A DNA stretch of 63,122 bases from Bradyrhizobium sp. AS23.2 (GTDB lineage: Bacteria; Pseudomonadota; Alphaproteobacteria; Rhizobiales; Xanthobacteraceae), in contig NZ_LGHM01000194.1 of assembly GCF_001908185.1 (NCBI RefSeq), positions 1 through 63,122 on the forward strand, in the 5' to 3' direction. The notes beneath the pieces are model-generated. The model saw only the letters and a program-made list of their open reading frames with translations. It was not told the DNA's origin and made no database searches. Made by a program: the position numbers and the translations under genes. The stretch's first letter is position 1; every line of letters starts with the position of its first letter. Below, piece by piece: positions 1-7,635 of the stretch.

Positions 1-1211
1 CGCCGCCGGCTGCGCTCGCGCTGCCCGACCGGCCCGCGATCGCCGTGCTGCCCTTCACCAACATGAGCGGCGACCGCGAGCAGGACTATTTCTCCGACGG
101 CATCAGCGAGGACCTCATAACCGCGCTGTCGAAGCTGCGCTGGTTCTTTGTCGTCGCGCGCAACTCTTCCTTCGTCTACAAAGGTCGTGCCGTGCACATC
201 CACGAGGTCGCGCGCGAGCTCGGCGTGCGCTACGTGCTCGAGGGCAGCGTGCGGCGAAGCGGCGAGCGGCTGCGCATCTCGGCCCAGCTCAACGACGTCT
301 CGACCGGCAGTCATCTCTGGGCCGAGCGCTACGATCGCGAGCTTGCCGACATCTTCGCCGTGCAGGACGAGATCACGGAAGCGATCGTCGCCGCGATCGA
401 GCCGCAGCTCTACGCGGCCGAGAGCTTTCGCGCCCAGCAGAAGCCGCCGGGCAGCCTGGACGCCTGGGACCTCGTGATGCGCGCGCTGTCGCATTACTGG
501 CGCATCACCCGCGAGGACAATGGCGCCGCGCAAGGATTGCTCGAAAAGGCGATCGCGATCGATCCCGCCTACGGCAAGGCGCTGGGCCTGTTCGCGACCA
601 GCCATGTCTTCGGTGCGCATATGGGCTGGGCCGACATGGCCGCAACCGTTCCCATCGCGGAAGCCGCAGCCCTCGCGGCGGTGGTGGCCGATCGCGAGGA
701 CGCCTGGGCCCATCTCGGCCTCGCCTACACCTATCTGTTCCGCCGCCGCTTCGACGACGCGCTGGCGGAGTTCGAGCTGGCGCTGAAACTCAATCCGAAT
801 TTCGCGATGGCGCACGCCTTCTACGGCGTGACGCTATGCTACGCGGGACGATGGCAGGACGGCGATGCGGCCGCGCGGCGCGCGCTGCAGCTCAGTCCGC
901 GCGATCCGCTCGCGGGGATCTATTGCGGCGTTGCGGCCTATGCCCAGTTCATCGGCCGCAATTACGAGGCGACCGTGCAGATGGCGCGGGAGTCGATGCG
1001 ACAGCGCGGCGATTTCGTCGGCGCACATCGCGTGCTGACTGCCGCCGCCGGAATGTTGGGCGATCCCGTGCTCGCCGCGTCCGCGCTGCAAGGCCTGCGC
1101 CGCACCCAGCCCGGCATCTCACTCGCCTGGATCATGCGCGAGCTCCCGATGCTGCGGGAGGAGGATCGCGCGCACTATCTGGAAGGATTCCGCCGCGCGG
1201 GGATGAAGTGA
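1..1211 (+). CDS. TolB-N-like/TPR regulatory protein, 5' end outside window
   Basis: The reading frame is open from base 3, so the N-terminus lies outside the window. The visible part starts with the TolB-N-like domain (AIAVLPFTNMSGD, then GISEDLITALSKLRWF and GSHLWAERYDREL), which in COG5616-type proteins usually follows a winged-helix DNA-binding or cyclase domain. TPR-like helices fill the rest (DAWAHLGLAYTYLFRRRFDDALAEFELAL and similar). It is a close paralogue of the complete protein at 3201-4751, which carries an N-terminal winged helix, so the missing part here is probably the same. The exact signal sensed is unknown. GTG at 45 is an internal codon, not the true start. Confidence 0.85.
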   Translation, partial: PPAALALPDRPAIAVLPFTNMSGDREQDYFSDGISEDLITALSKLRWFFVVARNSSFVYKGRAVHIHEVARELGVRYVLEGSVRRSGERLRISAQLNDVSTGSHLWAERYDRELADIFAVQDEITEAIVAAIEPQLYAAESFRAQQKPPGSLDAWDLVMRALSHYWRITREDNGAAQGLLEKAIAIDPAYGKALGLFATSHVFGAHMGWADMAATVPIAEAAALAAVVADREDAWAHLGLAYTYLFRRRFDDALAEFELALKLNPNFAMAHAFYGVTLCYAGRWQDGDAAARRALQLSPRDPLAGIYCGVAAYAQFIGRNYEATVQMARESMRQRGDFVGAHRVLTAAAGMLGDPVLAASALQGLRRTQPGISLAWIMRELPMLREEDRAHYLEGFRRAGMK

Positions 1212-1222
1212 CGAACTTCTCC

Positions 1223-1360
1223 CTCTCCCCGCTTGCGGGGCCGCGACGAGCCTCGCTCGCGCTGAGAGAGTTGGGGTGAGGGGGAGTCTCCGCAGGGGCG
1301 CTATCAGTTGGACTCGCGGAGAGTCCCCCTCACCCGGATTGCATCTTCGATGCAATCCGG
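1223..1360. repeat. Palindromic intergenic repeat, CTCTCCCCGC family
   Basis: The stretch between the regulator stop and the GFA gene is built of inverted repeats. A 20-bp arm at 1274-1293 pairs with 1316-1335 with one mismatch. A perfect 12-bp hairpin follows (1334-1345 with 1349-1360, loop TTC). The left part (1223-1290) recurs in inverted orientation at 12658-12724 and as a decayed copy near 2083-2170. These are typical non-coding dispersed palindromes. They could act as transcript ends, but no U-tract is present. Confidence 0.75.
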
Positions 1361-1605
1361 CCTCTCCCCGCAAGCGGCAGGGCTATCGCATATGACGGTT
1401 GAGAGGGTGCCGACCGAGCTCGGCCTGCATGGTTCGAGACGCCCGCTTCGGCGGGCTCCTCACCATGAGGGTTTGATATCTCGCCGCGAAAGGTGACCTC
1501 ATCCTGAGGGGCCGCCGTAGGCGGGCGTCTCGAAGGATGGCCGCAGGCGAGCTTCCCGGCACGTTTTTCTTCATATGCGATAGCCCTGCCGCAAGCGGGG
1601 AGAGG
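1361..1605. mobile_element. MITE-like element with 35-bp terminal inverted repeats
   Basis: Bases 1361-1395 and 1571-1605 are inverted copies of each other, identical at 33 of 35 positions, and bound a 245-bp unit without a credible gene. Inside lies a second inverted structure (TTCGAGACGCCCGC near 1435, its complement near 1525), a member of the repeat family also seen at 48347-48443. The right end stops 11 bp short of the GFA stop codon. It could be a non-autonomous mobile element or a composite of palindromic repeats. No clear target-site duplication was found by eye. Confidence 0.6.
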
Positions 1606-1616
1606 CGAAGGACACC

Positions 1617-2039
1617 CTACTCCTGCATCATCTCGCCGCTGCCGCCGAACTCCGCGGGAAAGTCCTTCAGCTTGGGCAGGCCGTCGCGCATCGGCAGCAC
1701 CGTCTCGGCATAATTGACGTGGACCCCGGGCGTGAAGGCGAGTGTGGGGATGGTGGCGGTGAAGACGTCGATCAGATCGAGCGGCGGGTGATTGGTCATG
1801 AGATGGCCGCCGCACTTCTTGCAATATTTGCGCTGGCTGAGCGGCGTCTTGGCAAAGGTCTCGACGTGCTGGGCGCCTTCGGTGATGCGCACGGCTTCAG
1901 GCTTCCACAGGCTGAAGGCGTTCACCGGTCCGCCCGACCACGAGCGGCAGGAGCGGCAATGGCAATAGCCCATCGCCGCCGGATCGCCCGTGACCTCGAT
2001 CGTGACCGCGCCACAGAAGCAATTTCCGACATGTTTCAT
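1617..2039 (-). CDS. GFA/CENP-V domain zinc protein
   Basis: A 140-residue protein of the glutathione-dependent formaldehyde-activating-enzyme-like family. The zinc ligands are visible as CFCG (residues 8-11), CHCRSC (26-31) and CKKCG (73-77), and the length is normal for the family. Members are usually cytoplasmic; only some act on S-hydroxymethylglutathione, so the substrate is unknown. A GGAG motif about 9 nt before the ATG supports the start. It is transcribed away from the MddA-like gene's 3' end and flanked on both sides by palindromic repeats. Confidence 0.85.
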   Translation of the reverse strand: MKHVGNCFCGAVTIEVTGDPAAMGYCHCRSCRSWSGGPVNAFSLWKPEAVRITEGAQHVETFAKTPLSQRKYCKKCGGHLMTNHPPLDLIDVFTATIPTLAFTPGVHVNYAETVLPMRDGLPKLKDFPAEFGGSGEMMQE

Positions 2040-2082
2040 TTGGTCGTCTCCGTTGATGAAGGTTTGAAATCGTTACTCTCTT

Positions 2083-2250
2083 CCCGCTCCCTATCCGCCG
2101 AAGCCTCGGCGAAGATGAAGGCGGGATCGAGACGAGCTTCGCTCACTCTGAGAGGGTCGAGCTAAGGGGGCGAGGTGACGGGGAATCACCCCCGGGGGAT
2201 ATCAAAGGCTGAACTGCTCCGCCCTTCCCCGCATCCTCCTTTTGGAGGAC
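2083..2250. repeat. Decayed copy of CTCTCCCCGC repeat family
   Basis: This intergenic stretch keeps recognisable pieces of the repeat at 1223-1290 (CGAGACGAGC, CTCTGAGAGGGT, GGGGCGAGG) but with many changes. A small hairpin, TCCTCC-TTTT-GGAGGA at 2234-2249, lies just past the MddA-like stop codon and could end that minus-strand transcript. No gene is visible. Confidence 0.45.
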
Positions 2251-2278
2251 GCGCGGAGAGACAAAGCAGCGCACATAT

Positions 2279-3067
2279 TCACGCCGACCTGCGCCAGGGA
2301 ATAAGCATCGACACCCGTTGTTTGTACTGCCGGTAATCGTCGCCGAAGAGATCGACGAGGTCGCGTTCCTCCAGCGCGATGCCGACGAAGATGTAGAGCG
2401 TGGTCACGGCCGCAAACAGCAGGTGGCCCGCGGTCATGGTCGGCGCCGCCCAGAACGCAATGATGAAACCGAGATAGAGCGGATGGCGGACGAACTTGTA
2501 GAGTAGCGGCGTCTTGAAGCGCGCCGGCGTCACTTCCTTGCCGACGAGATGATTGGTCACCTGATGCAATCCGAACAGTTCGAAGTGGTTGATCAGGCAG
2601 GTGCTGATGAACACGAGCACCCAGCCTGCGAAGGACAGCGTGACCAGCGTCACGGCAAGATCGGGATCCTGGACGTCCCATATGATCGTGGGCAGTGGAC
2701 GCCACTGCCAGAACAGGAGGAGCAATGACAGGCTCGAGAACAGCACATAGGTGCTGCGCTCGATCGGCCTGGGCACGAACTGCGTCCACCACGCCTTGAA
2801 CCGCTGGCGCGCCATCACGCTGTGCTGAACGGCGAACAGCGTCATCAGAAGGAGATTGACGATGACGGCCTCGGCCGTCGGCGTCTCGGGTCCGGTGTCG
2901 ATGGTCTTCGGAACCACCAGCCCCATCACGAAACCGATCGCGTAGAGAATGGTGACGAAAAACACGAGATATGCCGCAATTCCGTACAGAAAGGCGAGGA
3001 ACTTGAAAATGCGTGAGCCCGCAAACTCCGGGCTGATCGAATGAACCTGATGGTCAATTTGGGTCAT
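2279..3067 (-). CDS. mddA: MddA-like methanethiol S-methyltransferase (NnrU/ICMT superfamily)
   Basis: A 262-residue integral membrane methyltransferase with about five to six hydrophobic segments. The C-terminal signature RHPLYLGFIIAFWAAPTMT and EERDLVDLFGDDY matches the isoprenylcysteine methyltransferase/NnrU superfamily. Overall arrangement (VVPKTIDTGPE, LQHSVMAR-like FAVQHSVMAR, LINHFELFGL) matches MddA, which methylates methanethiol with SAM to give dimethyl sulfide. ATG at 3067 is chosen because GGAG lies 7 nt upstream; a longer reading frame to 3223 overlaps the divergent gene and is not credible. The MddA assignment rests on remembered family sequences; other superfamily substrates are possible. 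Confidence 0.75.
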   Translation of the reverse strand: MTQIDHQVHSISPEFAGSRIFKFLAFLYGIAAYLVFFVTILYAIGFVMGLVVPKTIDTGPETPTAEAVIVNLLLMTLFAVQHSVMARQRFKAWWTQFVPRPIERSTYVLFSSLSLLLLFWQWRPLPTIIWDVQDPDLAVTLVTLSFAGWVLVFISTCLINHFELFGLHQVTNHLVGKEVTPARFKTPLLYKFVRHPLYLGFIIAFWAAPTMTAGHLLFAAVTTLYIFVGIALEERDLVDLFGDDYRQYKQRVSMLIPWRRSA

Positions 3068-3200
3068 AGAAAGCTCCGTTGTGCCGAGGCATCGGCACTG
3101 TTTGGTAGCTGCACCATGCCGGATCTGACGGCCCGAGGCTTTCGCGGACGGTTGATTTTCGCCTGAGACGACTTTGATTTTTGCTTGAGACGACAGAAAC

Positions 3201-4751
3201 GTGCGATTCCTCTTTGAAAACAACGTGCTCGACGGCGACCTGCGCGAGCTGACCCGCGCCGGAACAACCGTGCCGCTGCAGCCGCAGGTGTTCGATCTCT
3301 TGTATTACCTCGTCGCGCAGCGGGCGCGCGTCGTCAGCAAGGATGACCTGATCAGCCAGATCTGGAGCGACCGCATCGTCTCGGACTCCGCCCTGAACAG
3401 CCGGATCAATGCCGCGCGCAAAGCGCTCGGCGACGACGGCGCGACGCAGCGGCTGATCAAGACGATTCCGCGCAAGGGCTTTCGTTTCGTCGGCGAAGTC
3501 CGGGAAGAATCGGCCGCAACGCTTGCGCCGGCCGAACCCGGCCCAGCCCCGGCGCGCGCCGTGACGGACCGTCCCGCGATCGCGGTGCTCGCCTTCGAGA
3601 ACATGAGCGGCGATCCCGCGCAGGAGTATTTCGGCGACGGAATCAGCGAGGACATCCTCACGGCGCTGTCGAAGCAGCGCTGGTTCATGGTGGTCGCCCG
3701 CAACTCGTCCTTCACCTACAAGGGACGCGCGGTCCACATCAGGCAGATCGCCGAGGAGCTCGGCGTCCGCTACATCGTCGAGGGCAGCGTGCGCAAGGCG
3801 GACAACCGGGTGCGCATCACCGCGCAGCTCAACGACGCCACCACCGGCAGCCACCTCTGGGCCGAGCGCTACGACCGCGAGCTGGTCGACGTCTTCGCCG
3901 TGCAGGACGACATCACCAACGCGATCGTCGCCGCGATCGAGCCCCAGATCCATGCGGCGGAGAATTTTCGCGCCGACCGCAAACCTCCCGCGAGCCTCGA
4001 CGCCTGGGACCTGTTGATGCGCGCGCTGTCGCATTACTGGCGGGTGACGCGGCAAGACCACCAGGCCGCGCAGGCATTGCTCGAGCGCGCCATTTCCATC
4101 GACCCGAATTACGGCCAGGCACTGTCAGTGCTCGCGGCAAGCCACATGTTCGGCGTACACCTCGGCTGGGCGGAGCTTGCCGCGGCGGCGCCGATCGCGG
4201 AGGCCACCGCGCTCGCCGCGGTGCGCTGCGACCACGAGGATGCCTGGGCGCACACCGCGCTCGGCAGCGTCTGCTTCTCGACACGACGGCTTTCCGAAGC
4301 GCTGTCCGAGTTCGAGCAGGCGCTCGCGCTCAATCCGAACTTCTCGCTGGCCCAGGGCTATTACGCGCTCGCGCTGTCCTACGCCGGGCGGTCGGGAGAT
4401 TCGTTCGAGGCGGCGCAAAAGGCGATCCGGCTCTCACCGCGCGATCCGTCGTTGGCGATCTATTACGGCATCGCCGGCTATGCGCGCTTCACCGAGCGGC
4501 GCTACGACGAGGCCATCACGCTGGCGCGCGAGGCGATCCGCCATCGCGGCGACCTCACCGGCGCCTACCGCGTGCTCGCCGTCTCCGCCGGCATGACCGG
4601 CGACAGCATGCTTGCGGAGATGGCGCTGGGCGAGCTCCGCCGCACCCAGCCCAAGATCTCGCTGCACTGGATCGCGACCCAATTGCCATGGGCCAATGAA
4701 GCCGATCGCGAGCACTATCTCGAGGGATTCCGGCGCGCGGGATTGCGGTGA
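3201..4751 (+). CDS. Winged-helix/TolB-N-like/TPR regulator
   Basis: A 516-residue protein. Residues 1-95 form an OmpR-type winged helix (QPQVFDLLYYLVAQR, SALNSRINAARKALGDDG, IPRKGFRFVG), 124-245 a TolB-N-like domain (AIAVLAFENMSGD, GSHLWAERYDREL), and the rest TPR-like helices. It is soluble with no signal peptide. The start codon is GTG at 3201, 133 bp from the divergent mddA-like start, so the shared spacer may carry both promoters. It is a full-length paralogue of the truncated protein at 1-1211. Its target genes are unknown; autoregulation or control of the neighbouring methyltransferase is inference. Confidence 0.85.
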   Translation: MRFLFENNVLDGDLRELTRAGTTVPLQPQVFDLLYYLVAQRARVVSKDDLISQIWSDRIVSDSALNSRINAARKALGDDGATQRLIKTIPRKGFRFVGEVREESAATLAPAEPGPAPARAVTDRPAIAVLAFENMSGDPAQEYFGDGISEDILTALSKQRWFMVVARNSSFTYKGRAVHIRQIAEELGVRYIVEGSVRKADNRVRITAQLNDATTGSHLWAERYDRELVDVFAVQDDITNAIVAAIEPQIHAAENFRADRKPPASLDAWDLLMRALSHYWRVTRQDHQAAQALLERAISIDPNYGQALSVLAASHMFGVHLGWAELAAAAPIAEATALAAVRCDHEDAWAHTALGSVCFSTRRLSEALSEFEQALALNPNFSLAQGYYALALSYAGRSGDSFEAAQKAIRLSPRDPSLAIYYGIAGYARFTERRYDEAITLAREAIRHRGDLTGAYRVLAVSAGMTGDSMLAEMALGELRRTQPKISLHWIATQLPWANEADREHYLEGFRRAGLR

Positions 4752-4761
4752 GGGCCCTTGA

Positions 4762-4860
4762 AGCATTTCGTTCCGATGGAATCGGAACGGGGCTCTAGAT
4801 TTTTGTTTTGACGCGTTTCCTTTACGCGAACCGGTATCCACTTCGCTCGAAAACGCTCTA
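4762..4860 (+). repeat. 100-bp dispersed palindromic repeat, copy A
   Basis: Copy A of a three-copy family (also 35617-35723 and 50177-50279). It has a perfect hairpin CGTTCCGAT-GGA-ATCGGAACG followed by GGGGCTCTAGA, then a conserved segment GACGCGTTT and ACGCGAACCGGTATCCA, ending CGAAAACGCTCTA. All three copies share the same orientation. Here it sits between the convergent 3' ends of the regulator and the irr-like gene. Confidence 0.85.
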
Positions 4861-4888
4861 ACCCTCCCCTGGAGGGTGCACGGCGGCG

Positions 4889-5374
4889 CTACCTTCGCTT
4901 CCGGCGCAGATGGACGATGACGTCGAGCCGCGCGATCTCGTGGCCGGGGAGCGCTTCGGGTATCTTGGTGAAGGTCAGGCCGTCGGCGACGTCGACCAGC
5001 ACGTCCTCGCCTTCGAGATAGAAGTGCGGATGCACGGACGTGTCGGTGTCGAAGAACGACTTGATGCCGTCGGCGGCGATCCGGCGCAACAGGCCGGCTT
5101 CAGTGAACTGGTTCAGCGTGTTGTAGACGGTCGCGAGCGACAGGTACGCGTTCGCCGCCAGCGCCTCTTCGTAAAGCCCTTCCGCGGTGACGTGACGGTG
5201 GCCGCGCAGGAACAGCAATTGGCCGAGCGCCAGACGCTGACGCGTCGGGCGCAAGCCGGCATCGCTCAGCAATTGCAGACAGCGCTGCACGCCTTCGTCC
5301 GGCGGCGGCTCCGGTCCGGCGACGCCCGGGCCGCTCGCGTCATCCGAAGGGATAGTCGTGGCCTGGATGTCCAT
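4889..5374 (-). CDS. Irr-like Fur-family regulator lacking the haem-regulatory motif
   Basis: A 161-residue Fur-family protein with the Irr signature GLRPTRQRLALG, the recognition helix SLATVYNTLNQFTEAGLL, and EGEDVLVDV. Irr of Bradyrhizobium controls iron and haem genes and is degraded on haem binding through GCPWHD. That motif is absent here (region reads PPDEGVQRCLQLL), and the second haem site HHH is changed to HPHFYLE. ATG at 5374 is favoured by TGAGGCGATCG upstream; GTG at 5386 is the alternative. A perfect FixK-type box lies 79 bp upstream. It is probably an Irr paralogue with altered haem response. Confidence 0.85.
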   Translation of the reverse strand: MDIQATTIPSDDASGPGVAGPEPPPDEGVQRCLQLLSDAGLRPTRQRLALGQLLFLRGHRHVTAEGLYEEALAANAYLSLATVYNTLNQFTEAGLLRRIAADGIKSFFDTDTSVHPHFYLEGEDVLVDVADGLTFTKIPEALPGHEIARLDVIVHLRRKRR

Positions 5375-5452
5375 CGATCGCCTCACGGCTTGGGGATCGG
5401 CGACGCCGCGTCCCGCCAGTTGCCATTCGATCGCAGAAGCGGCGACTTGGCT

Positions 5453-5466
5453 TTGATCCGGATCAA
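5453..5466 (-). promoter_or_regulatory. FixK/FNR-type box upstream of irr-like gene
   Basis: TTGATCCGGATCAA is a perfect TTGAT-N4-ATCAA palindrome, the consensus bound by FixK2/FNR-type regulators. Its centre is 85 nt from the irr-like ATG, compatible with an activator at -41.5 and a leader of about 44 nt. The only sequence on the other side is a pseudogene, so the irr-like gene is the likely target. Confidence 0.65.
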
Positions 5467-5530
5467 ATTCGGAGCGGCCCCTGCATCTGACCTATCGAAA
5501 GGCGGCTCGATTTATTCCCCGCCACGGCGG

Positions 5531-5749
5531 CTCAAAGAGCTCAAGGCGCGCCTCGGCCACTCGATGCTATTCATCACCCACGATCTACGCATCGCAGCCC
5601 AAATCTGCGACCGTATCGCGGTGATGCAACGCGGCGCCATCGTCCGGCTGAAACCGACCGCGCAGCTCTTCGCCGCGCCAGAGCACGCGTATACGCGCGA
5701 GCTGCTCACGGCGGCGACAGGGCGCAAAGAGCGCGCGCCGGCGGCATGA
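5531..5749 (+). pseudogene. Relic of peptide ABC transporter ATPase (C-terminal part)
   Basis: These 72 codons match only the C-terminal end of Dpp/Opp-type ATP-binding subunits: the H-loop segment MLFITHDLRIAAQICDRIAV, then the family-typical LFAAPEHAYTRELLTAA. The P-loop, signature motif and Walker B are missing upstream, where the frame runs into unrelated sequence antisense to the irr-like gene. No partner permease or binding-protein gene is nearby. It is a deletion remnant, not a functional ATPase. Confidence 0.75.
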
Positions 5750-5943
5750 GATGGGCGCTTCGCCGGTTCCAGCCGACTTCGCATCCCTTCGGTATTCCGT
5801 TCCGACCCGGCAGCGGCGCAGTCACGCGCTTTTTATTCGCCTTGACCGCCCACGCCGTTTCAAAGAACCGGGCAGCACCCTACATCGAGATCGAATGATA
5901 TCCATCATCTCATGATGGACACCAGTTAATGTTTGGAGTCGAC

Positions 5944-6117
5944 ATGGGCGAAGTTATTCAGTTTGTCTCAAGGTCGGAGCGCGAGCGACTGCGCCTCATC
6001 AAGGAGGCGCGTGCGATCTATGACAGCATCTTTCCGCCGGAGCCGGTCAACGAGGAGCAGGGCAACGCAACGATCAGTCGCGCAGTCAGCGGCGGCGATG
6101 TAGGAAACCTCTCGTGA
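5944..6117 (+). CDS. Small conserved-type hypothetical protein
   Basis: A 57-residue soluble protein beginning MGEVIQFVSRSERERLRLIKEARAIYDSIFPP, basic and helical. ATG at 5944 is chosen because TTGGAG lies 6 nt upstream; the in-frame ATG at 5929 contains that ribosome site. Its stop overlaps the GTG start of the next small gene (GTGA), so they form a two-gene operon. Function is unknown; the form resembles short proteins common in Bradyrhizobium. Confidence 0.65.
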   Translation: MGEVIQFVSRSERERLRLIKEARAIYDSIFPPEPVNEEQGNATISRAVSGGDVGNLS

Positions 6118-6323
6118 TCAAGATCATCGCCGTGCTCTGCAGCCTCTCATCTCCTGCCAATTGTCACGAGCAGGTCGTCACGACGTCGGACTTCGCTCAG
6201 GTCTCGGTGCAGTCCTGCCTGATGGGCGCGCCGCAACTCGCCGAATGGATGAACCAGCATCCGGCCGAGCGCCTGGCGGGATGGCGCTGCGTGCTTGGTC
6301 AACAGGGCGGCGGGGGCGCTTAG
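6114..6323 (+). CDS. Small hypothetical protein, translationally coupled
   Basis: A 69-residue protein starting at GTG 6114, overlapping the stop of the previous gene by four bases. It carries three cysteines (CSLSSPANCHEQ and QSCLMGAPQLAEWMNQHPAERLAGWRC) and a short hydrophobic N-terminus. The C-x8-C and WxC pattern recalls a family of small proteins frequent in Bradyrhizobium and its phages. No function can be assigned. Confidence 0.6.
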   Translation: MIKIIAVLCSLSSPANCHEQVVTTSDFAQVSVQSCLMGAPQLAEWMNQHPAERLAGWRCVLGQQGGGGA

Positions 6324-6449
6324 GATCGAAGATCCGCTCCTCAAGTGCTTCAATGCATTCTTGTTGTCGGTCTCGACGTGGCCCCGCCTCCTTCCGAAGA
6401 ATGAGGAATGCCCGGATGAAGTCCGCGCACAGCGACGTGGGGGCGAGCG

Positions 6450-6962
6450 ATGGTCGACGACAATTCCGGCAAGCAGCCGACCGAATACGGCGTCGTGCCC
6501 ATCGAGGTGATGGCTTCGATGTCGGGGCTTGATTTCGTCCGCGCGATCTTCGCGCGGCAATTGCCCGAGCCGCCAATCATGCAGACCGTCGAGCCGTTCG
6601 ACTGCACCGCCGATCCCGGAGTCGTCGTGATCCATAGCGTCCCGGGCTTGCGTCACTACAACCCGATCGGCTCGGTGCACGGTGGCTATGCCGCGATCCT
6701 GCTGGATTCCGCGATGGGCCTTGCAGTGCAGAGCACGCTGCCCGCAGGTACCGGCTATACGACGCTGGAATTCAAGATCTCCTTCGTGCGCGGCATGAGC
6801 GAAGCGAGCGGCGTGATCCGCACCGAGGGTCGCGTGCTCAATGCCGGCCGCCGCGTGGCCACCGCCGAGGCGCGCATCACCGATACAAAGGGCCGGCTGC
6901 TGGCGCACGCGACGACGACCTGCCTCGTGTTCGGAATTGGAAAGGACAGCGCGGAAGACTGA
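6450..6962 (+). CDS. PaaI-type hotdog-fold thioesterase
   Basis: A 170-residue single-domain hotdog protein. The signature HGGYAAILLDSAMGLAV (around residues 77-93) contains the HGG and downstream acidic residue typical of PaaI/YdiI thioesterases that hydrolyse aryl- or acyl-CoA esters. TLEFKISFVRG and GRRVATAEARI are further family features. The start ATG 6450 follows a purine-rich GGGGGCGAG. It is monocistronic, with hypothetical genes around it, so the physiological CoA ester is unknown. Confidence 0.8.
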   Translation: MVDDNSGKQPTEYGVVPIEVMASMSGLDFVRAIFARQLPEPPIMQTVEPFDCTADPGVVVIHSVPGLRHYNPIGSVHGGYAAILLDSAMGLAVQSTLPAGTGYTTLEFKISFVRGMSEASGVIRTEGRVLNAGRRVATAEARITDTKGRLLAHATTTCLVFGIGKDSAED

Positions 6963-7033
6963 CGTTGAGTTGCCCAGCCAGCGGGGCGGGCACCGGCTGA
7001 CCGGCATCGGCTCCCACCTCGCCGGAGCGCCCT

Positions 7034-7318
7034 CTATCTCGTGGTGTTGCTCCAGGTCGGGACCGCGTTGGTCACGCCGACCGACGGCCAGTTGTATGAT
7101 CCGATCGACGGCGCCGTGACCGTGCCGACCGACTGTCCGGACGAGCCGTAAGACGCCCTGGGTTGCACGGCCGGCGATCCGACGCCGCTAAAGGTCGGGG
7201 CCACCACACCGGTGCTGTAATGTCGGCTCGACCGGTGCTTCTTTGCTTCAGCCGCGAAAGGAGCGGCCGCCAGTCCGGCAGTGATGAGTACGGCAATGGC
7301 GAGTTTGAGGCTTGTCAT
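7034..7318 (-). CDS. Small exported hypothetical protein
   Basis: A 94-residue protein with a clear Sec signal (KLAIAVLITAGLAAAPFAAEA) and a low-complexity Ser/Gly/Val/Thr-rich mature part, GVGSPAVQPRASYGSSGQSVGT. No cysteine or catalytic motif is present. GGAGGG about 8 nt before the ATG supports the start. Probably periplasmic or surface exposed; function unknown. Confidence 0.6.
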   Translation of the reverse strand: MTSLKLAIAVLITAGLAAAPFAAEAKKHRSSRHYSTGVVAPTFSGVGSPAVQPRASYGSSGQSVGTVTAPSIGSYNWPSVGVTNAVPTWSNTTR

Positions 7319-7359
7319 CGCTGATCCCTCCGTCGCTAGGAACCCCTAGTGCCATGTGT

Positions 7360-7512
7360 TCATTCATCGGAAGATTTCCATAGGCACCCGTTCATAACTC
7401 CGTGCACGACCGTGATGTTGACGAGGCCGAACTGGCCGCCAGTGGGGCTGAAGAACGAAGGATAGATGGACTGGACGACATCCCCCGACAGAGGCAGCTT
7501 GAACACAGGCAT
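7360..7512 (-). pseudogene. 50-codon ORF, possible remnant of a small-protein family
   Basis: Reading the minus strand from ATG 7512 gives MPVFKLPLSGDVVQSIYPSF and FFSPTGGQFGLVNITV, ending at TGA 7360. A GAGGGG ribosome site stands 7 nt before the ATG. The opening resembles the N-terminus of a longer Bradyrhizobium family of hypothetical proteins as I remember it, with the distal part lost after the GLVNI segment. It may be a truncated remnant or a genuine short gene. Confidence 0.4.
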
Positions 7513-7635
7513 GCGAATTCCCCTCGCTGACGCTCGACCGGCGCTGACACACTATCATGATCATGCCTGCCTTCGGATGGACCCGAATCAGCGTTAGTGC
7601 ATTGCCTTCAGTCGCTCCCCCTGGACGCAAGCAGC

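Noticed and set aside
3068..3223. 52-codon N-terminal extension of the MddA-like protein
   Set aside because: It overlaps the divergent regulator start and lacks a ribosome site, while ATG 3067 has GGAG at good distance.
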